NCBI GenBank assembly: GCA_021432635.1
Contig: MU270033.1
Location: 793,272 to 857,271 of the forward strand
Length of the DNA stretch: 64,000 bases
Reading direction: 5' to 3'
Source of the DNA: Thozetella sp. PMI_491
Taxonomy: Eukaryota > Ascomycota > Sordariomycetes > Chaetosphaeriales > Chaetosphaeriaceae
This document shows positions 1-10,400 of this stretch, in pieces (the stretch's first letter is position 1; every line of letters starts with the position of its first letter). The notes under the pieces are model-generated. The model was not told where the DNA came from. It worked only from the letters and a program-made list of their open reading frames with translations, and did not search any database. The translations under genes were made by a program, and so were the position numbers.

Positions 1-449
1 GCAGCCGATCCGATCACTGTATATTCTTGATCCGATGGATGTATCACGAGGGAAAACCTGCAATGGTCAGTACAGCCATGGTCTTCCTAAGGTACATGTC
101 TGTAGGCCAGCTTGTTCCGAATACAAAGCTCCATGATAAAAATCGATTAGCCTTAATTAATAGGCCAAGCCAAGCCTAGTCACAAGTTTACGATGAGGCA
201 TTGAAGTGTAAATCTTGAAATATGAGATTGGTCAACTGCAGAAAGAGTCTAGAAATTAACAATATTTCGAGCATGCAGCACATGCCACAGAGAGATACAA
301 AAGAGAAACTCCTGATTAGAATGTAACCGATAGACCATATTCCCAACTACTCCGCCAGATGCTATTTTATGACAAAATCACCAGAAGCTGTTGTCCGTGT
401 TAGTTATGATTCTACAGAGAAGGTGTGTGAGGTTACTCGGGGGCTGCAC
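1..449. other. Gene-free flank
   Basis: This is the 3' flank of the NlpC/P60 gene. I see no open frame with recognisable protein character, no tRNA and no clear repeat. It probably holds the 3' UTR of the neighbouring minus-strand gene. Confidence 0.5.
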
Positions 450-1685
450 TCACCGGACAGCAGAGCCGCAGAGCTCAGAGGTCCAGACAGGGGCCTTCTT
501 CACAACGGTGCCGGTGTGGGGGGCGTGGAGGACAATGCGCTCGCCCTTCTTGTTCTTGCCGACGTAGATGCCGACGTGGTGCACCTTGGTGCTGCACTTC
601 TTGCCAGTGGCCCAGAAGAGGGCATCACCGGGCTTGATCTGAGACAGCTTGACGTGCTTGCCCTTCTTCAGGTTGTACTGGGCCTGGGCGTTGTGGGGCA
701 GCGTCTTGGAGGTGACCTTGCAGACAGCGTTGAGGACCAGTCCTGGCGAATTGTCAGTCTTTGTCTTTGCCGTGTCCGGGGAGTAGCATCTTGAGAATGC
801 TGGGGTACCTACCAGAGCAGTCGAAGCCGCCGCCCGTGGGTCCGGCGCAGTTGCCACCAGCGTAGACATACTTCTTGCCGAGCCACTTCTCTGCAGCCTT
901 GACGATCAGATCTCCTTTGGTCAGCTTGGTAGCACGAGCCACGAGCGGGTTCGTCTCATCCTCAGGCTCAATGTCGTCTCCGGCGATCGAGGTGTTGGCA
1001 GCAATTGTAGCGTCCAGATCAATGTTCAGCGGCGCCAGGAGATCAGCAGCAACGGCGTCGATGGAAGAAACCTCAGTCTCAGTGCTATCATCTCCCTCAA
1101 CAAGTACCGTAGGAGGATCAGGCGACGGAACGCAGCACTAATTAGCAGTTGAGGTTAGTAAGACAAGAACTCGTGAAACCGCAGCTGCAAACTGAGTTAC
1201 CTGGAAGTGCTTATCGCCGGGGCAGTAACCCGAAGTGTAGAATCCGTTGCAGTCGTTCTTCTCGGTTCGGCCACAGATACCGTTGCCGTCCTACCAATCA
1301 TGTGTTAGCAATTGGCATGTTAGAGACTAGAAGAGAGACTAGGGAGCATACCGGAGTCGAGCAAGCAACGTTCTTGGCCTGAATGCAGCACTGTTGTCCA
1401 ATCGCAAGTTAGCATTCTTGCTTGGGAGGTATAGGTTTGACTTGCGCACCTGAACAGTGTCGTCACCGGGGCAGTAGCCGGGCACATAGTAGCCATTGCA
1501 GTCGGCCTTGACGGTGCTACCGCACACACCAGAGCCTTGCTAAATTGTGTGTTAGTTGAAGCTCCAAGATCTCCGAGGAATAGACATACCGGAGCCTTGC
1601 AGACGGTACCGATATCTCCACGGGGCATGAGAGCGCTTGCGGAAGAGGCAAGTGCCAGAGAAAGGAGGCCGATAGAGTAAACCAT
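450..1685 (-). CDS. Secreted NlpC/P60-family cell-wall peptidase with two Cys-rich modules
   Basis: NlpC/P60 enzymes are cysteine peptidases that cut peptide stems of bacterial peptidoglycan. The model has six exons (1685-1590, 1539-1450, 1390-1352, 1290-1201, 1137-813, 742-450) and encodes 310 residues. A signal peptide (MVYSIGLLSLALASSASA) is followed by two similar modules of about 40 residues, each with a VCGST/ICGRT start, DCNG, a GYCPGD motif and a closing CC pair. An acidic linker with a possible dibasic-type cleavage region leads into the catalytic domain in the last third. That domain carries the expected Cys (GGGFDCSG), His (KVHHVGIYVG) and third polar His (VLHAPHTG). The last intron interrupts the domain just after the catalytic Cys. 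The family is chiefly bacterial and scattered in fungi, so ancient transfer is plausible, but the introns show it is domesticated. Function against bacteria is inferred, not shown. Confidence 0.9.
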
Positions 1686-4600
1686 TGTGAATGTGTTGAT
1701 GTGAAAGAGGCAACTAGATTTGATGCGGCGGAGGGGGAAAAGCTATGAAGTGAAGGAGGCTCCTGCGAAGAGGATGAAGCTTTTGTGAAGAGGATGAGGC
1801 TGCTGTGAAGATGCTGAAGCTGCTGTAGAATTAAATCTCTGATACCGGCCAGTTGAAGTTGAATTTATAGCCATCTTGCCAGCAGCAAGACATCGTGAGG
1901 TTTCCAACACGAGCCATCGTAGAGTAGCTCAAGGCTGAACATAGCTCCGTGCTGATTCCACCGTCAGCGTTGCAATGATTTCAAAATACTACAGTCCTCC
2001 CTGGAGTATTGAGTCTTGGCAATATGCCTCCGTGAAGTTGCTGAACTCATCTCGGTGTCTATGGCTAGTGGGACGTTGTTCACGGTCTAAGCCTTCGCGG
2101 ATGCTCAAGCGAGCTCTGGACCGTGCAGCATACCATTTCGTCTGTGTCGGCTGTCTAGCGCGCTGGCCAATGGGGACTTGCGCCTCTCTCGGGGTTTTCA
2201 GCTCGAGCTCGGCATCGCCTGGTTGGCCCCCTCGCCCCGTAATGGAAATTTTGAATGTCTTACTTCTCGCGGTGCGAATTGCTCCGCGCCGTCGCCAAAA
2301 TCGCTGTCGGCCACAGTTGCGCCGCAAGTAAGCCGGCCCCAGCTAAGGCCCCTTTCGTTGGCTTTAGCGCCTGCCTCAGCCCCCAATACGTTCAGCTCAT
2401 GTGGCGCTTCGACGCTACATCGTGAAAACCCGCCCCACGAGCCTAGCAGACCCGGAATACGGGCAGACCACGCGCGCCGCGGGTTGATAAGTCGAGACTG
2501 AATCCACAAAAGCACGCATGAAAAACCTATTCTTTCTGCCTTCGGTAAATGAAGTTCCTCGGCCCTTGCGTCGATGGCCGCCAACATAGAGATTCAGCCT
2601 TCCCGCCGGGCCTTTGCATCGTGAACATGGCAGCATTGGGCTTCAGCCTTAAATCTTGGCACCTGCCTTTGTAGCGGATAGCTTCAGCCATAGCTCGGCC
2701 TCTGCATCGGCCGGTGCTAGCTACCTCCCCGCGGAGCTTCAACCATTACCTCTTGTTCGTGGCTTAGCTTCTCCGTAGGAGGCCTTTTTACCGAAGCTAT
2801 GGTCCTCGTCGAGGGGCTCACAATCGGGAGGAAATGGCATCTATTAGGGGACGAGAATATGGAGTTCAACGACTTCGCGATGCATCACGTCTTGTTGCTT
2901 TACTGCGCGAGTGACGTTATTACCTAGATTGTAGTTACGATGCGCCACACTCTAATACTCTAATCTGCATGCCATAAGAGATCGCTGTTAAACCTCGGTC
3001 TAGACCTTCGGGGATCGGGTACCTTATGCAGGGGTTCGCCCGGTAACGAATTAGGTAAGGCTACCGTGGCCCAATTTAAGCCTTCAAGCCGCAATCACGA
3101 TCTCCCGCAATTGTCTCTTGCTGGTGCTTATGGTCGGAACCCTCGTCGGTCCCTGGGCTCCTAGCACCGTAATACAGCATGGGTTCGCAATCAATGCTTG
3201 GGCGGTAAGCATCATACCATTTCTCTCTTTTTTCGGTTTGCTTCTCTTCGGTTGAAAGGAGCCAAGGAGATATTTGACGCCACAGACAACGGTCTCCCGC
3301 AAGTGAGCAACAAATTGTTGATGTCGAGTCGACGATGCCGAGGTATGTTGGTAAGAATGTTGAGTGTGGGGCGCTCCGGACATGTAAAAGTAATCGATCT
3401 GGAGTCCGTGATTTCTTGGAGGCAGGCATGCGATCAAGCTTCGAATGAGTTACCGCAATTCCTAGAGAATATTTTGTATTAAAGAAGGGGGAACTTTCCT
3501 TGCTCAATCTGATGATAGACGCCCATAGCGAGAACAACCTGGAGCATGTGCTCTGCGAAAGCTCTGCAGAGGGAGAGCTGAAGGGATCTTTCTCCGGAAC
3601 AAAACGGCACTTCTGCAAGGTACAAGACTATGAGCAACTACGAGTTAATCTTTTGCTCATAGACGAAGCGCGAGCAACCTGTCCTCTGGATCTGGGGTAG
3701 CCCCAGCGAAAGGAAATCATATCTCGCCACTGCGATTATGAAATAAGCCCAAGGCAGTGAAAGGGCAGGGTTGAGAAGGAGACCCTTGTTGCATACTTCC
3801 TTATCAAGACGAGCATCAAGAACTTTAGAGAAGCGAATGTTATTTTGAAGCCAGTGGTCTGACAGTTCGCATAACAAGATGTTGCCTTTAAGCGCCATGC
3901 CATCAATGTATGCCATCAGCGCAACGATCTAGATTTGGCCGAATATACTTGGAAGGCCCATTAGTCCTCACCAGCCGTACAGTCAATCGGGTCATCATTC
4001 AGGATCTCATTGCTACAAACGAAGACTATAATCTCATCGAAGATATGGCTAACCAATCATGCTAGTTTCCATGTAGATGGAAAACACTGCCTTGCCTATG
4101 ATCCTAGGTTTAGTCCAAGACTGATCGCAAAACTCGTTATATCGGTGTTGTGGGAAGAATGATCGGATTCCATCGCCGCCTAATTCCCTGGGCTGCAATT
4201 TTGTAGTTGGGACATGAACACTGGATTAGATATGACACTGGCCGGAAGGTTTATATAGAAGCAAACTCCAGGACCAAGGGGAGGCGTACCATCCCCCTGC
4301 ACCTACATTGATGCCTCCCTGGAGATCACAGAGCAGAAGCTGACCCCAGGAATTGTGATATGAGAGGTGGCTCGGCGCCTGCATCACGTCACTCCAACCA
4401 CCACTGTCTCTCGCCTCCCCAGCCGCTGTTGCTGTTAAAATTCTGGAATTATTCAACCAGAGGCTCGATAAGATACATGCTGCCGGACTCTGTGCATATT
4501 CAAATCTCTGGCGTGTTCAGAATGATATCCTGGTCTATAATATGCTTCTCATTCCAGTCGTTGGTAATACTATGTGTCCAATGGATCAGATTAGCTTCTT

Positions 4601-5373
4601 CGGCAATGTAATATTCTTCATAGACACCACCGGACTTGGGTTACTCTGAAACGCTAGCTTTGCCGCCTCTATTTCCACGCGCGAAGACAGCTTGCTAGAC
4701 ATTTTTAAAAGCACTTCAGCGGATATGCTCGAGGTATCAATGTTAGCACTAGTAGCATTGTTAGTCTAAGAGTACGATATCCTAGCCCATAAACGACTAT
4801 TAGTTAGTTTGATTGACGGTATGAGGCATAGAGCAGCACTACGGTACGGTGCCTTGTGAAGGGAGGGAAGCGCGTGTCACGTGATGCCGCCTAGTAACCA
4901 CTCAATGTGTATGTGTAGGGCACGCCACTAAAACTAGAACAAGAGTACTTTTCGGCGGGGTTAGACCTTGATAATTTCTTGTCGGACTGGACATTGTTAG
5001 TGTTGGTGATAGAGACGGACTGAATGACTTAGCTCTCGAGAAACACAAACCCGTGTAGTGAAGTCCTTGTGGATTGCTCATGCCTGCACTGACGACACAC
5101 ATACTACTGTACAAAGCGCATTGATTGGCTACGTAGCCGGTGTGCCGCAACGGCTCCTAGCAGTGGTCACTATAGGCTACCGCCAGCCGTTAGGCATATT
5201 CATACTGCGTGCGGGGCTTTGTCGATCTCAGCCTTACTTACCCGAATTGGAGGCTGATTGAGGCAGCCGGTGGCAGTGCAGGTTGTTCGGCCAGGAATTA
5301 ACTCGACATTTTTTGCCATCACCAACTTTGGATGGTTAGCTGGCCCGAACAGTCTCTGCTAGTGGGGGATACC
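1686..5373. other. Long gene-poor interval
   Basis: About 3.7 kb without a gene I can support. Just upstream of the peptidase gene, around 1770-1835, there is an imperfect purine-rich repeat built on GAAGAGGATGAAGC-like units. Several open frames of 70-180 codons exist on both strands (for example near 2000-2740 and 3080-3620), but their translations have no domain, signal peptide or membrane pattern and they overlap one another. Nothing else is evident. Confidence 0.5.
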
Positions 5374-7432
5374 ATGTCTTCATTTACCTACGGCTCGTTC
5401 GGCGACATCATTACCACTATCCAGATCGCTGCGCGGCTGAGCCAGGCCTTGAGCAACACGCGAGGCTCGGCGCGCGAGTTTCAAGAGCTGGTGCTCGAGC
5501 TGAGAACCTTCCAGCGCGTCTTGGACCAGGTATTGAAGAACCGTCTCTCGCTATCGCCTGCATTTCATTAACCAACGGCTGCAGCTGGTCTTTTCTTGGC
5601 AGACGCGTGCCGAGTGTGCAGAGCTAGAGGGACTCGTGAATACCATCACGCCAGTCGTGCGCAGCTGTAAAGATGCTGTGACCAACTTCCTTCAAGATGC
5701 CATGAGCCAGTATGGGAAGAGCTTGATGCGACCGCCGACGTCATCGAGACGAAGCTTCAAAGATGTGGTCAAAATGATACAATGGAATCTTTTAGAAAAG
5801 AACGAAGTAATCGAGTTGCGGGACAAGCTGCGCAGGAGCAAAGAGCTAGTTGACATGGTTAATATTCAAGTACAAGAGTTCGTCTACTATAACCCAACCT
5901 TCTTGGCTCCGGAAATATGTCGCTTATATCAACTGGACAGGATATCCAAGGAACAAAACCAAGAACGTGTCTCAGAGAGATTGGCGACAATAATCGACAC
6001 CGAAAACCAAGTGCTTGAGACCTTGGATAAACAACTGGATGAGATTGCCGAAAAGCTCTCAGAAAATGTTATTTTGACAGCTCGAATTGACAATAATGTT
6101 CAGGCGCTACTCCAAGCGATGTATGTGCTCGGCCATCCTCCTCTGCACGCGACTTTGTGGCTTATCCGCACTCACAATACCTAGGACATTCATGAATCAG
6201 GACTTCTCAGCTCTCGTGCACAGCTTGAGTCCCTTCGGGACGAATGTTCTCTGCATCGAGGACCCTTTCGGGTGGCCGATACGAATACCGCTCGATGTGG
6301 TGCAGTCATGGGAGGTAAGTCTGGAAGTCGTGGTGACCTTTTGCGCAGCTGGAGCTGATTAGATTAGGCCATCGACTGTATAATTAATGACTGGTTCTCC
6401 GGCCGTCCTGGTCAAGAGCTGGTTCGGATGCGCCGATACGCCCTGCAAGACCGGTCGACGGGAAGAGACATTCGCCGCCGAGGCAAATTTCGAACTAACA
6501 CCCAACCCGGTCAGGCCTTAATAATGACAATGATATACTTCTTCGACAAATACTCTAACGGCGGGAGCATGGATAATGTGGGGAGCTCCGTCGGAAGCAT
6601 CTGCCCCGGTTGCCAGCATCAGAATAGGACGACGGGACTTAATGCTGATGTTAACTGGCAAGTCGTTGTCTCCACCATTATAACTACCTAGCCCGCTAAC
6701 TCTTGAGTTTCAAGTGCTCACTGCGGCATATTCTATCAGCGGATTACGGGGACCAACGACGAGGATGATGAACTAGTCGATTACTGGACTGCCACAGCTC
6801 GGGCATTGAGTCTAGCGGCAAAGGAAACCGACGATGACATCAACGAGGACGAGGCATTTCAGAATATCACCGCGATGGTCACCGAATATATGTTGGCAAT
6901 GGAATCCCAAGCGACGTGTTACGATTCTGATCTCAAGTTTTTCAAGCGCATCAGGCTACTATCGAGCTGGCAGACACTTGAAAACTCGATGTCACTTCCA
7001 AACTATCAACTTGGAGATGTCAACATCTGGGCTATACACTTCGATGGCCGTGACGGGTACGGATGGGCGCAGATGGCTTTGGCTCTAGCTACGTATTTGT
7101 ACGACTTGAGGAACTACCTCTATTCCGGCGTATCGCGAAGTTGGCTCAAGCAGAGCATCCGGAACTACGTGAGCATCCAGATGTACTGGATTAGACGAGG
7201 TGACAAGGATGGCAGATTGGCGATTTTGATCTACTCTGAGTCGAAGGTGCTTCGGAAGCGAGGCACTAAGCTGACGAAAGAACTGTCGTGGATCAGGTCG
7301 GATCCTAGGATACAGGTGGTGTCGGGCTCGGGTCAAGCTTTGGTGTCAAATACGAATTGGATGGCATTATCGCCAAGACGCGATAGATGGGCTTTGGTGT
7401 CATATGCTGGCGGCCAATTACAATTGGAATAG
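5374..7432 (+). CDS. Protein with fungal STAND-type N-terminal helical region, ubiquitin-like domain and zinc ribbon
   Basis: The model has five exons (5374-5529, 5603-6120, 6185-6314, 6368-6657, 6715-7432) and 603 residues. The N-terminus (MSSFTYGSFGDIITTIQIAA) and the helical stretch after it resemble the N-terminal domain of fungal NLR/STAND and related proteins. A coiled region ending near residue 225 follows. Then comes a block (VLCIEDPFGWPIRIPLDVVQ) typical of the fungal ubiquitin-like domain found in such proteins, with a conserved Trp soon after. A zinc ribbon, CPGC ... CAHCG, lies near residue 360. The second CxxC is only formed if intron 4 uses a GC donor (GCAAGT at 6658) with the AG at 6713-6714. 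No canonical GT donor nearby preserves frame. The C-terminal 240 residues are helical with no family I recognise, and no NACHT or NB-ARC motif is present. The start at 5374 is chosen for its ACCATG context; an in-frame ATG at 5332 is possible. Confidence 0.82.
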
Positions 7433-8320
7433 CTCCCTGATCGACATTGAGTCTACGATAGGACGCTCTCCGTAGAGATAAGCCATTCAAATAAAGCTAT
7501 ACTCCTTCGAGGCAATCTTTTCTGTGCGAAGCTACCGACACAGCACCACATAAAAGTATAGCACTTCACATATAGAGCTGTAGTGAAGAAAGGATCGTCA
7601 AGTTTAGGGGTTGTGGTGACGGCTTGGCTCATTACGCTTATGTCGATGCCCTGGCCTAGCTTGCCTGGTGAAAATTTTCCATCCCCTATGCCGTTAGTGA
7701 TGGCGTCAATAATTGGCCGGGGAGCTTCCCCTGCAAGCCCTGTTCCTGGTCCCCGGCCGCAGCCAGCCATCCTTGAACGATGCGGTCAGTGCGTGGACGG
7801 CTATTCGGCAACCTTCCTGCCTGCTGCTTGCCGGTAGCCATATCGCGCCGGTAAGACTGCATGACTATTCGCAACTAACAGTAGTTATACGATAAACACT
7901 AGCCGGCAACTGTCCTCGTCGCCGTGCCTGAGTTGATTAGATTTGGACTGTGCTATGCACCCATTCTGTCGGTCTAGTCAGGCCCATGCAAGGGGCGTAC
8001 GCAAGACACAAACCCAAATAGACGGTCTGTGCGCGGTTCATACATTATGTGGCTCGTGCAGACATTAAAAGGCTGGATTAGCTGCATAAACCCTTGTCCA
8101 CGGCCCGCCTCGGTCCCGACCACTCTGTACCTGCCGCAGCCAGGGGAAAGCAGAGCGTGCTGGGTGCCGGTGGGGGCCATCTGGCAGGCTGACTGGGTGC
8201 CCAAGGTATATATGATGGAGGAGAAGAACCAGGACCAGATGATCCTTTCACCCCGCAGCCTTGGTTTAGCAAGAAACACGGCCCTCGTTTCTGGGATTCG
8301 ACATTGGACTGCACAGCCAA
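7433..8320. other. Gene-free interval
   Basis: No supported gene. It holds the 3' flank of the ubiquitin-like-domain gene and the former promoter of the S33 peptidase relic. The short open frames on both strands have no recognisable features. Confidence 0.45.
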
Positions 8321-8770
8321 ATGATTCTTTCAGCTCTCGCAAAGAGCGTCGTCGCGCTCCTGGCGGTGGCACAAATTGCTACGGCAGCCACTTCACAGCG
8401 CAGGACCGGAAGCTGTACAGCCCAAGTTGACTTCACCGGATGCCCTACGGAGAATAATATTGCTCTTTCACACGATTGCGGGCCACTTGCCGTTCCTCTC
8501 GACCACGACAACCCCGCGAGCGGTACTCTTCAGCTGCTGATTTCACGCCGTAAAGCGAGTCGGAAGGAAACGCCCCTGAGGGACTTCCAAGTCCTTCGAA
8601 TGGTCCAGCAAGACTCTTATTTGTGCTCTCCTTGGTCACAAGCCGCCGACAGCTTTCAAACGAGCAATTTGTGCAACTTCTTCGGTCCCCGTCATGGTTC
8701 ACGCCCTGTCAGAAGAGGACGCCGCCAGCGCAATCCGCACCCGCCTGGAAAGGTGGCGCCGTTGGGGTGA
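8321..8770 (+). pseudogene. Truncated secreted S33 (TAP-like) peptidase relic
   Basis: A signal peptide (MILSALAKSVVALLAVAQIA) is followed by a Cys-containing stretch and the block CGPLAVPLDHDNPASGTLQL. That block matches the N-terminal CGxLxVPLDxxNP signature of secreted TAP-like tripeptidyl aminopeptidases and related alpha/beta hydrolases. Intact members run to 500 or more residues with a GxSxG nucleophile elbow. Here similarity stops after about 80 residues, the rest of the 149-codon frame looks like unrelated sequence, and no GxSxG or catalytic Asp/His region appears in the next 1.5 kb. I infer a 3' truncation. A rare short secreted protein is a less likely alternative. Confidence 0.6.
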
Positions 8771-10400
8771 ATGAGGCAGTCCTCGGCGACAGCATGAACG
8801 AAAATGATTGAAACATGGCAGATCAACTGAAATACGGGGTTTGCCACCCGCTTCGTCTCACGACACGACTTGAGCACTTTGTTGGCACCCTCCCGCCGAC
8901 TTAGCAGCCACTCCAGCAGCCACTTTAGCAGACACTCCAACAGTGGAGGCCATAGCGCCAACCCGCATGCGATATCACTCACTCACCAAACATGCAAGCC
9001 AATGGGATAAGGCAGCCAGCACCCATTGTCTGCGAAGCGGCACGCGAAGTCCGACACGAAGGCTGCACTTATCCCACCAATCCGGCCAGTCTTTGTACGG
9101 TGCCAGAAGCAATTCGCGATTTCTGCGCGCAAAAGGACATCCCTTCCCTGCGGTGCGTGCATTTTGTCACCGAGTGTGTCATCCGAGCCAAGGCACTAGC
9201 ATGGCGGGGGTGGGTGGATATGTTCGATTGCGATGCACCATTATTGCGCCAGAAAGCTGCTCGAGGATAGCATTTGTGCAATAGCTAGTGGAGCTCCCAC
9301 GCTATGCGAGGAGAGGGTAGTGGTGATCAAAAGGACTTGGAGCAGGCGATAATATATGTGTTCGAGGACTATTCGCTCATAGTATTCACATGAGTGGTTG
9401 TGAGGTTGCTTACCAAAAGGTGAGCTCTTTAGTCAACCACCGTGCCCTAAAAATACACTCTATGTTTATATATTGCACCAAGTTTGGAATCATAGTATTG
9501 GTTCTTGGAAGACGTTGCGCCTCGATGTTTCGTGTGTAGCTTCAGAAAAGCTGCGTGAAAACTCGACCAACGCGTCCACGGTTGGCGGATTCGGTAGGGG
9601 TAGGGAGAGGGGTGGTGGTCATGGCTTATCTCCAGGATCCTTGTCTGTGCACTATGGCCTACTTTGGAACTTGGACCTGCACCACAGTCACGACCTACCC
9701 AACTCAGGTTAGTGGGGGAACGCGAGGAATGCCCCATAAGTAAGGCAGAATCGGCAAGGGCGTGGCGGAGGACGGCCCCCACGAAATCTATGCATTTGCC
9801 GCGTGTTCCTAGACATACATCACGAGGCAAAGTACATATCCGTTGCGGTAGCGCGCCGCTCGACAATCGGGTACGCTTCCCGGGAACAGGTAACCGGTCG
9901 CATCACGAAGTCTCCATGGCGCCGCTTGTGGTCGGCCCGATTAGCTTCCTCGTCGTGAAGCAGCTCGCTTCTATTCCTAAACAGCCCGAGAAATAGGGGC
10001 CAGCCAGCGGAGAGGCATGCTGGTGAGGATGCTTTTCCGTGACCAAACGGGCGGACTCGTCAAAAAATAGTGGGCGTAGTGACTCGGTTGTGTTTGAATT
10101 GTGCTGAGTCGGTTGTAGAAGAGCTCGAAGTAGGTGTAGGCTACCAAGATAGCGACGTGATGCATTTTGTTGGGTGATATAATATACTAGACTATATTCT
10201 TGACAACAGCTATATACTAGAAAATACAATGTGCATCTTCCTGCCAACCTAAAAGGGTATCATAAGTTTGAGGAGTTGAACCGTTGCCGATTCAAGTCGT
10301 TAGGGGAGGAATCAGGCTCCTCGATCATTTTATCTAGGTACCACGGAGAGAGCGCGTCGGCAAGCGGGGGTTTATCAGGCCCGCATGCCGATTTGATAAC
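8771..10400. other. Gene-poor interval
   Basis: No supported gene. A 92-codon frame at 8992-9270 has fairly balanced composition and six Cys codons, but no family match. Other frames overlap on both strands. This stretch may contain further decayed parts of the S33 gene that I cannot recognise. Confidence 0.4.

Noticed and set aside
1975..2742. Several overlapping open frames on both strands
   Set aside because: They are mutually overlapping, Arg/Pro/Ser-rich translations without domains, signal peptides or intron logic.
3076..3618. A 180-codon minus-strand frame and a second overlapping one
   Set aside because: No recognisable domain; a plus-strand frame of similar quality overlaps it. Possibly a transposon remnant, but I found no motif.
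8992..9270. A 92-codon frame with six Cys
   Set aside because: Composition is plausible but there is no signal peptide, no family and an overlapping frame of equal length.
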